From: Gemmatimonadota bacterium
Lineage (GTDB): Bacteria > Gemmatimonadota > Gemmatimonadetes > Gemmatimonadales > Gemmatimonadaceae
Direction: 5' to 3'
Length of the DNA stretch: 64,000 nt
Assembly: GCA_016191225.1 (NCBI GenBank)
Contig: JACPPC010000006.1
Span: 62,001 to 126,000, forward strand
Shown: one piece after another, positions 1-10,187 of the stretch
How the letters are laid out: each line of letters starts with the position of its first letter
How positions within the stretch are numbered: position 1 is the stretch's first letter
Notes under the pieces: generated by a model
What the model saw: only the letters and a program-made list of their open reading frames with translations
Databases searched by the model: none
Told to the model about the DNA's origin: nothing
Position numbers and translations under genes: made by a program

Positions 1-1362
1 CACCGCCGCACGGAGCTCGCGCTCCCCGTCGGCCAGCGCTCCCCGCTCCATGAACCACGCCCCGAGGTTGTAGCGCGCACGGTACGACTGCGGCGCGTCG
101 GCGACGGTCTGCCGGAACAGCGTCTCGTTGTCGCGCCACACCGGCCCTCGCTCCGCGCTGCGCCATGTCCCGAGCGCCACCAGGGCCATGACCGTCGCCG
201 CTCCCGCGCCGCGCAACACGGCCGCGCGCGGCGCCTCCCACTCGAGCGCAACCTGGGCCAGCCAGGCCACCGCCAGCATCGCCGCCACGCTCGGCAGGAG
301 CAGCGTGCGCTCGGCAAGGATCAGCCCGGCCACCACGAACGTGTTGCTGACCGGAAATAGCGTGACCACGATCCACGCGCTTGCGAAGGCCACCAGCGGC
401 GCCCGGCGAAAGGCAACCACCATGAACGACTTCACGCCATAGACGAGGATCGCCGCCGGCAGCAGGGCCCACGACCAGTGGTCGATCAGCCGGATGTGCG
501 GCGGCGTGTACTCGGCCGAGAGCCGCGCCGGCCAGAACAGCAGCCGCAACCATTCCATCGCCACGCCGAGCATTGTCAGCTCGCGGGTCAGCGTCGGCAC
601 CACCGCCCACACCACGTGCGGGTACTCCCCCTTCACCGCGTGCAGCGCGTGCGCCCGCAGCACCAGGTAGCCCGCGGCGACCGCCATCAGGCCAGCCATC
701 AGCGGCAGGCTGCGACGCGCCCGCTCGCGCCACGGCCCCGTGCCGCGCATCAGCACCACTTCCGCCGCCACGAGCAGCAGCGGCAGCATCGTGCCGTTCT
801 CCTTGCTCAGGCTGGCCGCGGCATAGCAGCCGCACAGCACCACCACGTCGCGGCCGCCCAGCGCGCCGGCGCGCCGGCGCTCCACGAACCAGGCCACCGC
901 GAACACCATCGGCACGGCGGCCATCAGTTCGGTGAGGGCGACCACGTTCGCCACCGCCTCCACGTGCACCGGGTGCGCCGCGAACAACGCCGCCCCCACC
1001 AGCGCCGCCCGCTCGTCCGCCACCAGGGCGCGCATCAGCCGCAGCACCACCGCGGCGAGCACCGCGTACAGCACCACGTTCACCGCGTGGAACGGCCACG
1101 GGCTGCCGCCGCCGAGCGTCCACTGAGCCGCCCACACGAGCATCGGCAGCGGCCGGTACAGCCCGCCCCCCCGCTCCGGGGGCCAGTACGGGCTCCCGAA
1201 GATCTCCCACCAGCGCGACAGCGAATGCACGACCTCGTGGCGCTGCACGATCGGCACGTCGTCCAGCGCGAACCCGTTGCCGAGCCCGGATGCCGACGCC
1301 GCGAGCGCCACCGCCACCACGAGCGCCACCCCCCACCACCGCCGGCCGTCAGCGCGAGTCAC
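1..1362 (-). CDS. Multi-pass membrane protein, TMTC/DUF1736-like with C-terminal TPR (3' end outside the window)
   Basis: The minus strand stays open from a GTG at 1362 to the window edge. Translation gives FALDDVPIVQRHEVV...FAAHPVHVEAVANVV...LSKENGTMLPLL...YRARYNLGAWFMERGALADGERELRAA. It is absent from the ORF track because its stop lies outside. Confidence 0.75.
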   Translation of the reverse strand, partial: MTRADGRRWWGVALVVAVALAASASGLGNGFALDDVPIVQRHEVVHSLSRWWEIFGSPYWPPERGGGLYRPLPMLVWAAQWTLGGGSPWPFHAVNVVLYAVLAAVVLRLMRALVADERAALVGAALFAAHPVHVEAVANVVALTELMAAVPMVFAVAWFVERRRAGALGGRDVVVLCGCYAAASLSKENGTMLPLLLVAAEVVLMRGTGPWRERARRSLPLMAGLMAVAAGYLVLRAHALHAVKGEYPHVVWAVVPTLTRELTMLGVAMEWLRLLFWPARLSAEYTPPHIRLIDHWSWALLPAAILVYGVKSFMVVAFRRAPLVAFASAWIVVTLFPVSNTFVVAGLILAERTLLLPSVAAMLAVAWLAQVALEWEAPRAAVLRGAGAATVMALVALGTWRSAERGPVWRDNETLFRQTVADAPQSYRARYNLGAWFMERGALADGERELRAAV

Positions 1363-1435
1363 GCGCGCAAGATACCGCCCGGCACGGCCCGCCCGTAGCT
1401 TTCCGCCTTCCCCTGTCCCCCCGCATCGTCACCGC

Positions 1436-2878
1436 ATGCCCAGCGCCGCCACTCCCCGCACCATCACCCTCCTCCCCGGCGACGGCATCGGCCCGGAAGT
1501 CACCGGCGCCGCCCGACGGATCGTCGACGCCTCGGGGGCGCGCGTGCGCTGGGAGCCGTGCGTGGCCGGCGGCGAGGCGTTCGCCCGGGGGATCGCCTCC
1601 GGCGTGCCACAGGAGACGATCGACTCGATCAGCCGAACCCGCGTCGTCCTCAAGGGGCCCCTCGCCACGCCCCTCGGCAAGGGCGAGCGCAGCGCCAACG
1701 TCACCCTGCGCGGGCTCTTCGAGACCTTCGCCAACACGCGCCCCGTGCGCGAGCTCCCCGGCGTCCGCACCCCGTACGCCGGACGCGGCGTGGACCTCGT
1801 GGTGGTGCGCGAGAACGTCGAGGACCTCTACGCCGGCATCGAGCACATGCAGACGCCGGGCGTCGCGCAGGGCCTCAAGCTCATCTCGCGCAAGGGCTGC
1901 GAGAAGATCGTCCGCTTCGCCTTCGAGTTCGCCCGGTCCGAGGGCCGCTCCAAGGTGAGCTGCGCGACCAAGTCGAACATCATGAAGCTCACCGAGGGCA
2001 TGCTCCAGCACGTCTTCGAGGAGGTCGCGCCCGAGTACCCCGACATCGCCGCCGAGCACCTTCTCGTCGACAACTGCGCCCACCAGCTCGTCATGGCCCC
2101 CGAGCAGTTCTCGGTGATCGTGATGACGAACATGAACGGCGACATCCTCTCCGACCTCGCCTCGGGGCTCGGCGGCGGCCTCGGCTTCGCCCCATCCGCC
2201 AACATCGGCTCCGGCGTCGCCATCTTCGAGGCCGTGCACGGCACCGCCCCGTCCATCGCCGGCAAGGACGTCGCCAACCCCACTGCCCTCGTTCTCTCGG
2301 CCGTCATGATGCTGCGCTTCATCGGTGCCTTTGCCGAGGCCGACGCCGTCGAGAACGCCGTGCTCGTCACCCTCGAGTCGCATGTGCACACCTCCGACAT
2401 CGCCCGCGTCGGCACCGCCGTCGGCACCACGGCCTTCGCCGATGCGGTGATCGCCAACCTCGGGCGGCACTCGCGCACCTTCGTGCCCCGCGCCCACAAG
2501 CCGATCCGGGTTCCCGCCGTCCCGGCGACCGGCCCCCGGCCGGGGCACCGCGCCGTCGTCGGCGCCGATGTCTTTGTCGAGAGCACCGCCGGCGTCGACA
2601 CCATCGGCACCGCCCTCCAGCAGGCGGTCGCCGGCAGCGCCGTTTCGCTGCAGATGATCGCCAACCGCGGCACCCAGCTCTGGCCCAGCCGCGCCGGGGA
2701 GACCGACGTCGTGGACTCGTGGCGCTGCCGCTTCGTCCCCGTCGCCGGCGAGCTCTCCGACGCGCAGCTCCTCGACCTCCTCCAGCGCATCGGCACCGCC
2801 TGCCCCTGGACCCACGTCGAGAAGCTCAACCAGTTCGACGGCGTGAATGGATTCAGCAAGACCCAGGAGGGCCGGTGA
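1436..2878 (+). CDS. icd: NADP/NAD-dependent isocitrate dehydrogenase with C-terminal extension (Thermus/Rickettsia type)
   Basis: [75 protein letters not shown], plus about 130 C-terminal residues. Confidence 0.9.
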   Translation: MPSAATPRTITLLPGDGIGPEVTGAARRIVDASGARVRWEPCVAGGEAFARGIASGVPQETIDSISRTRVVLKGPLATPLGKGERSANVTLRGLFETFANTRPVRELPGVRTPYAGRGVDLVVVRENVEDLYAGIEHMQTPGVAQGLKLISRKGCEKIVRFAFEFARSEGRSKVSCATKSNIMKLTEGMLQHVFEEVAPEYPDIAAEHLLVDNCAHQLVMAPEQFSVIVMTNMNGDILSDLASGLGGGLGFAPSANIGSGVAIFEAVHGTAPSIAGKDVANPTALVLSAVMMLRFIGAFAEADAVENAVLVTLESHVHTSDIARVGTAVGTTAFADAVIANLGRHSRTFVPRAHKPIRVPAVPATGPRPGHRAVVGADVFVESTAGVDTIGTALQQAVAGSAVSLQMIANRGTQLWPSRAGETDVVDSWRCRFVPVAGELSDAQLLDLLQRIGTACPWTHVEKLNQFDGVNGFSKTQEGR

Positions 2879-3366
2879 CCACTCCTGCCCCCCTCGTCGG
2901 CGTGATCATGGGAAGCACCTCCGACCATGAGGTGCTCGCCGCCGCCTGCGAGATCCTCGACGAGCTCGGCATCCCCTACGAGAAGCAGGTCGTCTCCGCC
3001 CACCGCACGCCGGACTTCATGTTCGAGTACGCCTCCACCGCCGAGGCCCGCGGCCTCGAGGTCGTCATCGCCGGCGCCGGCGGCGCCGCCCACCTCCCCG
3101 GCATGGTCGCCGCCAAGACCCTCGTTCCCGTCCTCGGCGTCCCGGTGCCCGCCACCGCCCTCAACGGCATCGACGCCCTGCTCTCGATCGCACAGATGCC
3201 CGCCGGTGTCCCCGTGGGCACCCTCGCCGTGGGTCGCCCGGGCGCCGCCAATGCCGCCCTCCTCGCCGCCGAGATCCTCGCCAACACCCGCCCCGCCCTG
3301 CGCGAGAAGCTCCGCGCCCGCCGCGCCGCCCGCGCCGCCGACGCGCGCAACAGCGTCCTCCCCTGA
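2875..3366 (+). CDS. purE: 5-(carboxyamino)imidazole ribonucleotide mutase
   Basis: [44 protein letters not shown] start overlaps the icd stop. Confidence 0.95.
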   Translation: MTTPAPLVGVIMGSTSDHEVLAAACEILDELGIPYEKQVVSAHRTPDFMFEYASTAEARGLEVVIAGAGGAAHLPGMVAAKTLVPVLGVPVPATALNGIDALLSIAQMPAGVPVGTLAVGRPGAANAALLAAEILANTRPALREKLRARRAARAADARNSVLP

Positions 3367-3408
3367 GCCCGCACGCCGGCATGGGCGCCCCCGCGTGAGC
3401 GGCGTCCC

Positions 3409-4560
3409 GTGACCCGCCCCATCCTCCCCGGCGCCACCATCGGCATCGTCGGCGGCGGCCAGCTCGGCCGCATGACCGGCATGGCCGCGCGGGCGATGGG
3501 CTACGACGTCCACATCCTCGACCCCGACCCGCGCTGCTGCGCGCGGGCGATCGCCAGCCGCACGGTCACCGCGCCCTACGACGACGAGCGTGCCCTCGTC
3601 GACTTCGCCGAGCAGGTGCACGTGATCACGATCGAGATCGAGCAGGTGTCCACGGCGGCCCTCGCCGCGGCGGCGCGCGTCGCCCCCGTGCATCCGCGGC
3701 CCGAGGCCATCCACACGGTGCAGGACCGCGCCCGGCAGAAGACCTGGCTCGCCGCCAACGGCTTCCCGGTCGGCGACTTCCGCGTCGTGGCCAGCGAGCC
3801 CGAGTGCGCCGACGCCGTCGCCGCCCTCGCCCCGTGCATCGTCAAGAGCAGCATGGGCGGCTACGACGGCCGCGGCCAGCGCCGGGTCAGCGACCGCCTC
3901 GGCGGCGCGGAGGCCTGGCGCGCCATCGGCGCCCCCATGTGCGTGGTCGAGCGCTGGGTGCACGTCGAGGCCGAGCTCTCCGTCCTCGCCGTGCGCAGCA
4001 CCACCGGTGAGGCGCGCGTCCTCCCGCCGTCGCTCAATCACCACGACCACGGGATCCTCACCTGGTCCGTCTCCCCCGCGCCCGTGGACGACCGGCGCGC
4101 CCGGGACGCCCAGGCCCTCGGCGCGGCGATCGCGAAGGCGCTGGGCGTGGTCGGGCTCCTCGCCGTCGAGCTCTTCGTCACCACCGACGGGCGCCTCCTC
4201 GTCAACGAGACCGCGCCCCGCCCGCACAACACCTTTCACCAGACCGAGCGGGGCAGCGAGACCAGCCAGTTCGAGCAGCTCGTTCGCGCCATCTGCGGCC
4301 TGCCGCTGGGCGGCACCGGCGCCGTCACGCCGACGGCGATCCACAACCTGCTCGGCGACTGCTGGCGGGACGGCGGCGCCCCCGACTTCGCGGCGGCCTG
4401 GGCCATGCCCGGCGTGCGCGTGCACCTCTACGGCAAGGGCGACGCCCGCCCCGGACGCAAGATGGGCCACCTCTCCGCGGTGGCCCATTCGAGCGAGGCG
4501 GCGCGCGACCTCGTGCGCGCCGCCTACGCCGCCGCCGTGACCCGCCGCCACGCGCCGTAG
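3409..4560 (+). CDS. purK: 5-(carboxyamino)imidazole ribonucleotide synthase
   Basis: IGIVGGGQLGRMTGMAARAMGYDVHILDPDPR, VKSSMGGYDGRGQ, NETAPRPHNTFHQTERGSETSQFEQ. Confidence 0.95.
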   Translation: MTRPILPGATIGIVGGGQLGRMTGMAARAMGYDVHILDPDPRCCARAIASRTVTAPYDDERALVDFAEQVHVITIEIEQVSTAALAAAARVAPVHPRPEAIHTVQDRARQKTWLAANGFPVGDFRVVASEPECADAVAALAPCIVKSSMGGYDGRGQRRVSDRLGGAEAWRAIGAPMCVVERWVHVEAELSVLAVRSTTGEARVLPPSLNHHDHGILTWSVSPAPVDDRRARDAQALGAAIAKALGVVGLLAVELFVTTDGRLLVNETAPRPHNTFHQTERGSETSQFEQLVRAICGLPLGGTGAVTPTAIHNLLGDCWRDGGAPDFAAAWAMPGVRVHLYGKGDARPGRKMGHLSAVAHSSEAARDLVRAAYAAAVTRRHAP

Positions 4561-4570
4561 CGCGCAGCCC

Positions 4571-5323
4571 CTACGCCGAGCGGATCTTCCGCGCCTCGCC
4601 GTCGTCGTCCACCGCACCGAACCGCCGCTGGCGCGCGCGGAACTCCTCCATCGCGGCGGCGAGGTCCTCCTCGCCGAAGTCGGGCCACATGCGCCGCGTG
4701 AAGTACAGCTCGGCGTAGGCGCACTCCCACAGCAGGAAGTCCGACAGCCGCTGCTCGCCGCCGGTGCGGATCAGCAGGTCCACATCCGGCACCGTGCTCC
4801 CCGAGTGGTCGGCGGCGCCCATCAGCGCGGTGAACCGCTCGCGGGTCAGCGGCCCGCCCTCCGCCGCCGCCCGCTCCGCCGCGCGAACGATCGTGTCGCG
4901 CGAGGCGTAGTCGAGCGCCACCCGCAAGTGCATCGTCGCGCAGTGCGCCGTCGCCGCCTCCACCGACTCGATCGTGAGCAGCAACTCGCGCGGCAGGCGG
5001 TCGCGGCGGCCGATGAAGCTCAGCCGCAGGCCGCGCTGGATGCAGCGCTCCTGCTCGGCCAGGATCGTGCGCCGGAACAGCCGCATCAGGCCGCTCACCT
5101 CGCGCCGCGGGCGCTGCCAGTTGTCGCCGCTGAACGCGTACAGGGTCAGCGTGCCCACTCCCTGCCGCTGCGCCACCTCGACGATGTCGCGCGCCGTCCG
5201 CGCGCCGACCACGTGCCCCGCGGTCCGCGGCCGGCCACGCGCGGTCGCCCAGCGGCCGTTGCCGTCCATGATGATCGCCACGTGCACGCCAGCGGGACGC
5301 GAGGAGATGGAAGTGTTCGGCAT
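4571..5323 (-). CDS. uppS: Isoprenyl transferase (undecaprenyl diphosphate synthase)
   Basis: HVAIIMDGNGRWA, LYAFSGDNWQRP, DLLIRTGGEQRLSDFLLWECAYAELYF. Confidence 0.95.
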   Translation of the reverse strand: MPNTSISSRPAGVHVAIIMDGNGRWATARGRPRTAGHVVGARTARDIVEVAQRQGVGTLTLYAFSGDNWQRPRREVSGLMRLFRRTILAEQERCIQRGLRLSFIGRRDRLPRELLLTIESVEAATAHCATMHLRVALDYASRDTIVRAAERAAAEGGPLTRERFTALMGAADHSGSTVPDVDLLIRTGGEQRLSDFLLWECAYAELYFTRRMWPDFGEEDLAAAMEEFRARQRRFGAVDDDGEARKIRSA

Positions 5324-5349
5324 GAGGGGAGGGAGAGTCCGGCGCGCGC

Positions 5350-5769
5350 TCAGCGCGCGCGCGTGGCCTCGATGAGGGATTCCATGTGGTGCAGGTAGCG
5401 CTCGAGCGCCTTCCGGCCGGCGCCCGTGAGGCGGAACTCCGTCTTGGGCACCCGCCCCTCGAACCGCTTGCTGCAGGTCAGGTAGCCGGCTTCCTCGAGC
5501 TTGCGCGCGTGCACGCTCAGGTTGCCGTCGGTCGTCTGCATCAGCTGCTTGAGGTCGTTGAACGTGAGGGCATGGTTCACCGCCAGCGCGCTCACGATCC
5601 CGAGCCGGATCCTCTCGTGGATCAGGCGGTCGAGCGCCATCGCGCCAGCCTCGGCGCGCGCCCCCTTCACCGGCGCCAGCGCGGCGCCCGGCGGCGAGCC
5701 CGACGCCGCGCCGGCGCCACCGCCGCGCTTGGACCGCGGATGCGACACCGCGCCGCCCGCCCTAGCCAC
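5350..5769 (-). CDS. Winged-helix transcriptional regulator (HTH_34-like)
   Basis: RLIHERIRLGIVSALAVNHALTFNDLKQLMQTTDGNLSVHARKLEEAGYLTCSKRFEGRVPKTEFRLTGAGRKAL. GTG start overlaps the upstream gene's stop. Confidence 0.8.
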   Translation of the reverse strand: MARAGGAVSHPRSKRGGGAGAASGSPPGAALAPVKGARAEAGAMALDRLIHERIRLGIVSALAVNHALTFNDLKQLMQTTDGNLSVHARKLEEAGYLTCSKRFEGRVPKTEFRLTGAGRKALERYLHHMESLIEATRAR

Positions 5770-6376
5770 CGTGCCGCCGCGCGATCGCGTAGCCGAAGCC
5801 CATGTGCAGCCCGCCGAAGCCGAGGGCCATGAACCAGTTTCCCCAGACCGGCGCGAGCAGCGCGCCCGCGCCGAGCATCATGAAGCACGCCCCCATCGCC
5901 GGCACCAGCCGCACCGAGAAGGCGCCCCCGGCCATCACCGCGGCGCCGTACACCAGCAGCCACAACCCCGCGACGTGGGTGAGTTCACCGGCGTTCACGC
6001 GGCTCAGCGTGAGCAGCGCGCCGGCAAGCATCGTCGGCGCGAACGAGACGAGGAACTTGCGCCCGGCGCCCGTGATCAGCGACAGCTGGAGCCGCCGGGC
6101 CTTCTGCGCCGACATGAACACGGAGATCCCGAGGCAGGCCACGGCCGTCGCCAGCCAGGTGGTGACGAACGCCTGCGGCGTCGCGCGCCAGCGCGCCACG
6201 ACTGCGGCGACCACGGCCACGCCGCCCACTACCACCAGCCCCCACCCCGACACGGCGGTGAACGACGCCGCGCTCTCCATCGTCTCGCGGATGAAGCGCA
6301 AGTTGTCCATCGCCCGGGCGTGGAGGGCCGGCGGTTCGTCGCGGTGGGCGGCGCGCTTGTGCAGGGTGGGGCGCAT
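5762..6376 (-). CDS. Hypothetical multi-pass membrane protein
   Basis: Several hydrophobic helices (GWGLVVVGGVAVVAAVVA, GLWLLVYGAAVMAGGAF, GACFMMLGAGALLAPVWG). Overlaps the regulator start. Confidence 0.65.
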   Translation of the reverse strand: MRPTLHKRAAHRDEPPALHARAMDNLRFIRETMESAASFTAVSGWGLVVVGGVAVVAAVVARWRATPQAFVTTWLATAVACLGISVFMSAQKARRLQLSLITGAGRKFLVSFAPTMLAGALLTLSRVNAGELTHVAGLWLLVYGAAVMAGGAFSVRLVPAMGACFMMLGAGALLAPVWGNWFMALGFGGLHMGFGYAIARRHGG

Positions 6377-6505
6377 GACGGGGTGAAGTCTCTTAGGGTC
6401 GGCGTCCCGGGTCAAGTACTTTACCGCGCAAAGTTCGACCTGTTCCGTGACCCGGCGCACACCCCGCCCCGGCGGGTTTCCCCGACACCGGCCACCTCGC
6501 CGCGG

Positions 6506-7264
6506 TCACGTCCCCCCGTACCACTCGTAGCCCCTGTCGGTCCAGTAGCCCCCGTTCCGATCGGCCATGAACATCACCGACGTCAGGTACTTCGTGTTCT
6601 TGTACCCCAGCCTCGTGGGCGAGTGCACCCGCGCCGGCGCCCCGTACTTCGGCGAGAGCGGCTGCCCGTCCTTGGCGTACACCACGAGCGTCTGGTCGTG
6701 CTCGGCGCTCTCGCGGTCCCAGCTTTCGTGGTACCCCTCGTCGAACGAGGTGAAGTCCACGTACCCCGCCTGGGGATGTGCTCCCGCCAGCGTCGCCAGT
6801 TCGCGCACCCGCACACCGGTGACTTCCGCCACGGCGGTCCATCCCTCCACGCAGTAGTGCGGCACCCGCTGCGTCACCCGCGGCATCGCCATCAGCGCCT
6901 CGAGCGTGATCCGCAGCGGCGTGCGCACGAGCCCGCCCACGGCCAGGGCCCACGTGCCGTTGGTCGCCACATCCCACTCCGGCTCCTCGTCGGCGATGTG
7001 GTAGCTCGGGAATGCGTCCCCCGCCGCCCGCGCGCCGCCCGGCACCCGCGCCATCGACGTGTGCCGGAACAGCCCGCGCTCCAGGCGCTCGTTCTGCCGC
7101 TCCGCGAAGTCGAGCAGGGGCTGCGCCGACCGCGGCCCCTCGCTGTCGCACGCCGCCAGCAGGCCACCCGACACCAGCAGTCCGCTCGCCGTCCTCAGGA
7201 AGCCCCGCCGGCCCATCGGACGCCCGTCCCCACACGCCGCGCCACGCCCGCCACGGTCACTCAT
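6506..7264 (-). CDS. Molybdopterin-dependent (sulfite-oxidase-fold) oxidoreductase, Tat/lipobox N-terminus
   Basis: GRRGFLRTASGLLVSGGLLAACD; PLRITLEALMAMPRVTQRVPHYCVEGWTAVAEVTGVRVRELATLAG; ARVHSPTRLGYKNTKYL. Confidence 0.85.
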   Translation of the reverse strand: MSDRGGRGAACGDGRPMGRRGFLRTASGLLVSGGLLAACDSEGPRSAQPLLDFAERQNERLERGLFRHTSMARVPGGARAAGDAFPSYHIADEEPEWDVATNGTWALAVGGLVRTPLRITLEALMAMPRVTQRVPHYCVEGWTAVAEVTGVRVRELATLAGAHPQAGYVDFTSFDEGYHESWDRESAEHDQTLVVYAKDGQPLSPKYGAPARVHSPTRLGYKNTKYLTSVMFMADRNGGYWTDRGYEWYGGT

Positions 7265-8000
7265 CGGGAGCCTCCGCCTTGGCCGCGCGCCGCGGCAACA
7301 GGTTCACCAGCGGCCGCGCGTTGCGCGCCTCGGGCGACAGCGACGCGTTGTAGCGCCCGGTGAGCATCGCCCGGAGGGAGTAGGGATCCACGGCCAGCAC
7401 CATGATCACATGCCCCACGCTCAGCACGATCAGCGCCGCCATCGCCAGGAAGTGCCAGTACCGGGCCCAGGCGTAGCCGCCCATCAGCGCGCCGAGCCAG
7501 CCCAGCTGCACGGGCTTCCAGATGGCGATGCCGGTGACCACGCTCACCGCCGCCACGTACGGCATCACGAAGTACGCCCCCCGTTGCAGCGCGTTGTGCT
7601 TGCCCTGCCTCGGGTGCTCGCCCGCGATCCACAGGTAGAACTTCGCCATCGCCAGCGCGTCGCGCACGAAGCCGCGCCGTGGCACGAGGTCGCGCCATTC
7701 CCCGTGCAGCCAGATGAACCCCAGGTACACGAGGCCGTTCATCACCAGCGGCCACATCGCCGCGAAGTGCCAGTGCCGTGCCCCGCCCAGCCAGCCGCCA
7801 AAGGTGAGGTTGTCGGCAATCATGCTCCCCTCCCACGGCCAGCAGCAGAACGACTCCCCGCGAGGCGCGAACCCCGGGAACGCGTTGTAGATCCGCAGCC
7901 CCGACCCGATCATGAGCACGAGCGCGATCGCGTTCGCCCAGTGCGTGACGCGCACGATCCAGTGATGGCGATGGACGACCTGCGGCTGGGACTCGGTCAT
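7257..8000 (-). CDS. Cytochrome b561/thiosulfate-reductase-type membrane subunit
   Basis: VHRHHWIVRVTHWANAIALVLMIGSGLRIYNAFP; RYWHFLAMAALIVLSVGHVIMVLAVDPYSLRAMLTGRY. Overlaps the oxidoreductase start. Confidence 0.85.
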   Translation of the reverse strand: MTESQPQVVHRHHWIVRVTHWANAIALVLMIGSGLRIYNAFPGFAPRGESFCCWPWEGSMIADNLTFGGWLGGARHWHFAAMWPLVMNGLVYLGFIWLHGEWRDLVPRRGFVRDALAMAKFYLWIAGEHPRQGKHNALQRGAYFVMPYVAAVSVVTGIAIWKPVQLGWLGALMGGYAWARYWHFLAMAALIVLSVGHVIMVLAVDPYSLRAMLTGRYNASLSPEARNARPLVNLLPRRAAKAEAPDE

Positions 8001-8076
8001 GCGCGGCTCGGCTCGGGCGACGCCGGCAGTTCTACGGCTGGATCGGCGACGCGGCCACGCGTCGCCGAAACGGCAA

Positions 8077-8108
8077 CGCGGGGCCTGTCCCGTGGGACCG
8101 GCCCCGCG
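8077..8108 (-). terminator. Hairpin downstream of the PEP-CTERM gene
   Basis: CGCGGGGCC-t-GTCCC-gt-GGGAC-c-GGCCCCGCG, a near-perfect inverted repeat directly after the gene ending at 8127. Confidence 0.6.
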
Positions 8109-8126
8109 TGCCATGAGGTGACGGAA

Positions 8127-8750
8127 CTACGCGGCGACCTTGCGGCGGCGCGCCACCACCAGCAGCCCGGCCAGCCCGGTGCCCAGCAGCGCGATTGACG
8201 CCGGCTCCGGGACCGCGCTGGCGTCCACGCCCACCAGAATGTCGTCGAGCAGCACGTTCGACTCGTACGGCAGCGTCGAGTCCCAGCGCACCAGGTCCAC
8301 GCCGGTGAAGTTGAACACGTACTTGGTCATGGCCTCCGTCAGCGTCACCGTCGACGAGTAGATCTCCGTGCCAAGCTTGAAACCGCGCACCCTCTGCATG
8401 GCCGGCTCGCCGCAGGCTCCGATGGCACAGGCCATGTACACGCTGCCGAAGTCGAAGTCCGTCGCCCGCGACATGGTCAGGTACGTCCCGCCGTTGCTCC
8501 ACGCGTTGTCGATCCCCGACACCGGCTGCAGGAGCGGCGACCCGAACGACGAGCCGAGCACCCAGCTGCCGTCGGCCGATCCACCCAGCCAGTCGAAGCC
8601 GGCATATCCGCCGGTCACGAACACCGAGCCGCCCATCCCCTCGAAGTCGAGCACCTGGGCCGAAGCGGGGCTCGCGGCGGCCGCGGCGAAGCCGGCGGCG
8701 AGCATCGCGGCGCGCATGGCGCGCGACAGGGCGGTCAGACGTGCGATCAT
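8127..8750 (-). CDS. PEP-CTERM sorting-domain protein (secreted)
   Basis: C-terminus VPEPASIALLGTGLAGLLVVARRRKVAA; N-terminal signal peptide. Confidence 0.85.
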   Translation of the reverse strand: MIARLTALSRAMRAAMLAAGFAAAAASPASAQVLDFEGMGGSVFVTGGYAGFDWLGGSADGSWVLGSSFGSPLLQPVSGIDNAWSNGGTYLTMSRATDFDFGSVYMACAIGACGEPAMQRVRGFKLGTEIYSSTVTLTEAMTKYVFNFTGVDLVRWDSTLPYESNVLLDDILVGVDASAVPEPASIALLGTGLAGLLVVARRRKVAA

Positions 8751-8991
8751 CGCGAGGAATCCTGGCTGGAGGAGGCGTAGTCGCTAAGTACCCGCGACAT
8801 GGCCCTGCAGAGCAAGGCGCGTGCCCAGTCGACCCAGCCGGTAACGCCAAGCGCCGCAACGATATGTAGCCGAACCGCCGAGCTGGAGCGTTGCGTCGGG
8901 GCAACGGTGGAGCGCCGCACCCCGCCGCCCCGCCTCGAAGGTCGAGGATCGCCGCTCAAGCTGGCAGGAGACTCGTTGACTTCCTGTTTGC

Positions 8992-9042
8992 GCAATATTC
9001 AGCAAAAGTATTGCAGCAAAACAACTTGCTGCGTTATCCACA
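8992..9042. promoter_or_regulatory. Clustered inverted repeats plus a consensus DnaA box upstream of holB
   Basis: GCAATA-N11-TATTGC (8992-9014), GCAGCAA-N6-TTGCTGC (9013-9032), TTATCCACA (9034-9042); relaxed TTTTCCACT at 9078-9086. Confidence 0.5.
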
Positions 9043-9119
9043 GACTACGTCATTTTGGCGCATTCACGTTCGGCCAGTTTTCCACTTCCCCAACCAACGA
9101 GGAGGCCTACTTTTCGGTC

Positions 9120-10187
9120 GTGCCCATCGTCCCTCTGGCCGGTCACACCGTCCTTCGCCGGCGTTTCGAGGAGAGCCTCCACCGGGGCTCCCTTCCCGCC
9201 AGTCTCCTGGTCCACGGACCCCGTGGAGTGGGGAAGCAGCGGCTCGCCCTCTGGCTGGGCCAGCTGCTCCTCTGTGGGACCCCAGAGGCGCCCTGCGGCG
9301 AGTGCAGCAACTGCAGGCACGCCATGGACTTGACCCATCCTGACCTGGTCTGGGTCTTTCCACGGCCTCGCAAGGACGATCAGGCCGACGCAGCGCCCGA
9401 CGAGGTGGCCGCGAATCTCGCCGAGGCCGTCTCCGAGCGGCGCGAAGCGCTCGGGTTGTACGCCGCCCCGCCAGGAACCGACGGCATCTTCGTCTCCGGC
9501 GTCCGGTCGCTGGTGCGCGAGGCGATCAAGCCTCCGTCCGTGGCCCGCCGGCGGGTGGTCGTGGTGGGGGATGCCGAGCAGATGGCGCGCACCGAGGACG
9601 CAGCCGAGGCCGCCAACGCCTTCCTCAAGCTGCTGGAGGAGCCCCCAGCACACCTCACGATCATCCTCACGTCGAGCGAGCCCGGCGCCCTCCTGCCGAC
9701 TATCCGCTCCCGCGTCGTGTCCATCCGGGCTGGCCGCCTCAGCGACGCCGAGGTCCGGGCGCTGCTCTCGCGCCCGGAGGTGTCGGCCTTCCTCGACCGG
9801 GTAGACAAGGACTCGCTCGACCTGCGCGTCGGCCGCGCCGGTGGCGCTCCGGGCTCGCTGCTCAGCGCCACCAGTCTTGCCGCCGCCCGCGAGAATGCAC
9901 AGCGGATCCTGGCCGCGGCGAGCGGCTCGCGGGGCGCGCAACTGCGGGTCTCGCTGGCCCAGGGGGCGAGCGGGGCGCGGGGCTCCTACAGCGACACGCT
10001 CGATGAGCTCACCCGCCTGCTGCGCGATCGCGTCGCGACCTCCCTCGACGCCGGCGACGGCGCCGCGGCCCGGCGCATGGCCCGTGGCATCCCGGCCGTG
10101 GAGCGCGCCAAGGTGCGTGCCGCCGGCAACACCCATCCGGGGCTCCTCACCGCGCAGCTCGTGCGCGAGCTGGCGGGGATGAGCTGA
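9120..10187 (+). CDS. holB: DNA polymerase III delta' subunit
   Basis: [23 protein letters not shown], Cys-rich [61 protein letters not shown] start chosen. Confidence 0.9.
   Translation: MPIVPLAGHTVLRRRFEESLHRGSLPASLLVHGPRGVGKQRLALWLGQLLLCGTPEAPCGECSNCRHAMDLTHPDLVWVFPRPRKDDQADAAPDEVAANLAEAVSERREALGLYAAPPGTDGIFVSGVRSLVREAIKPPSVARRRVVVVGDAEQMARTEDAAEAANAFLKLLEEPPAHLTIILTSSEPGALLPTIRSRVVSIRAGRLSDAEVRALLSRPEVSAFLDRVDKDSLDLRVGRAGGAPGSLLSATSLAAARENAQRILAAASGSRGAQLRVSLAQGASGARGSYSDTLDELTRLLRDRVATSLDAGDGAAARRMARGIPAVERAKVRAAGNTHPGLLTAQLVRELAGMS

Noticed and set aside
478-1398. 306-aa plus-strand ORF opposite the TMTC-like gene
   Set aside because: His/Arg/Gln-rich shadow ORF; the minus strand gives a convincing membrane protein.
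1349-4617. Long minus-strand ORFs (488 and 929 aa) opposite icd/purE/purK
   Set aside because: Low-complexity Gly/Ala/Arg/His-rich translations antisense to well-conserved genes; a GC-rich codon-structure artefact.
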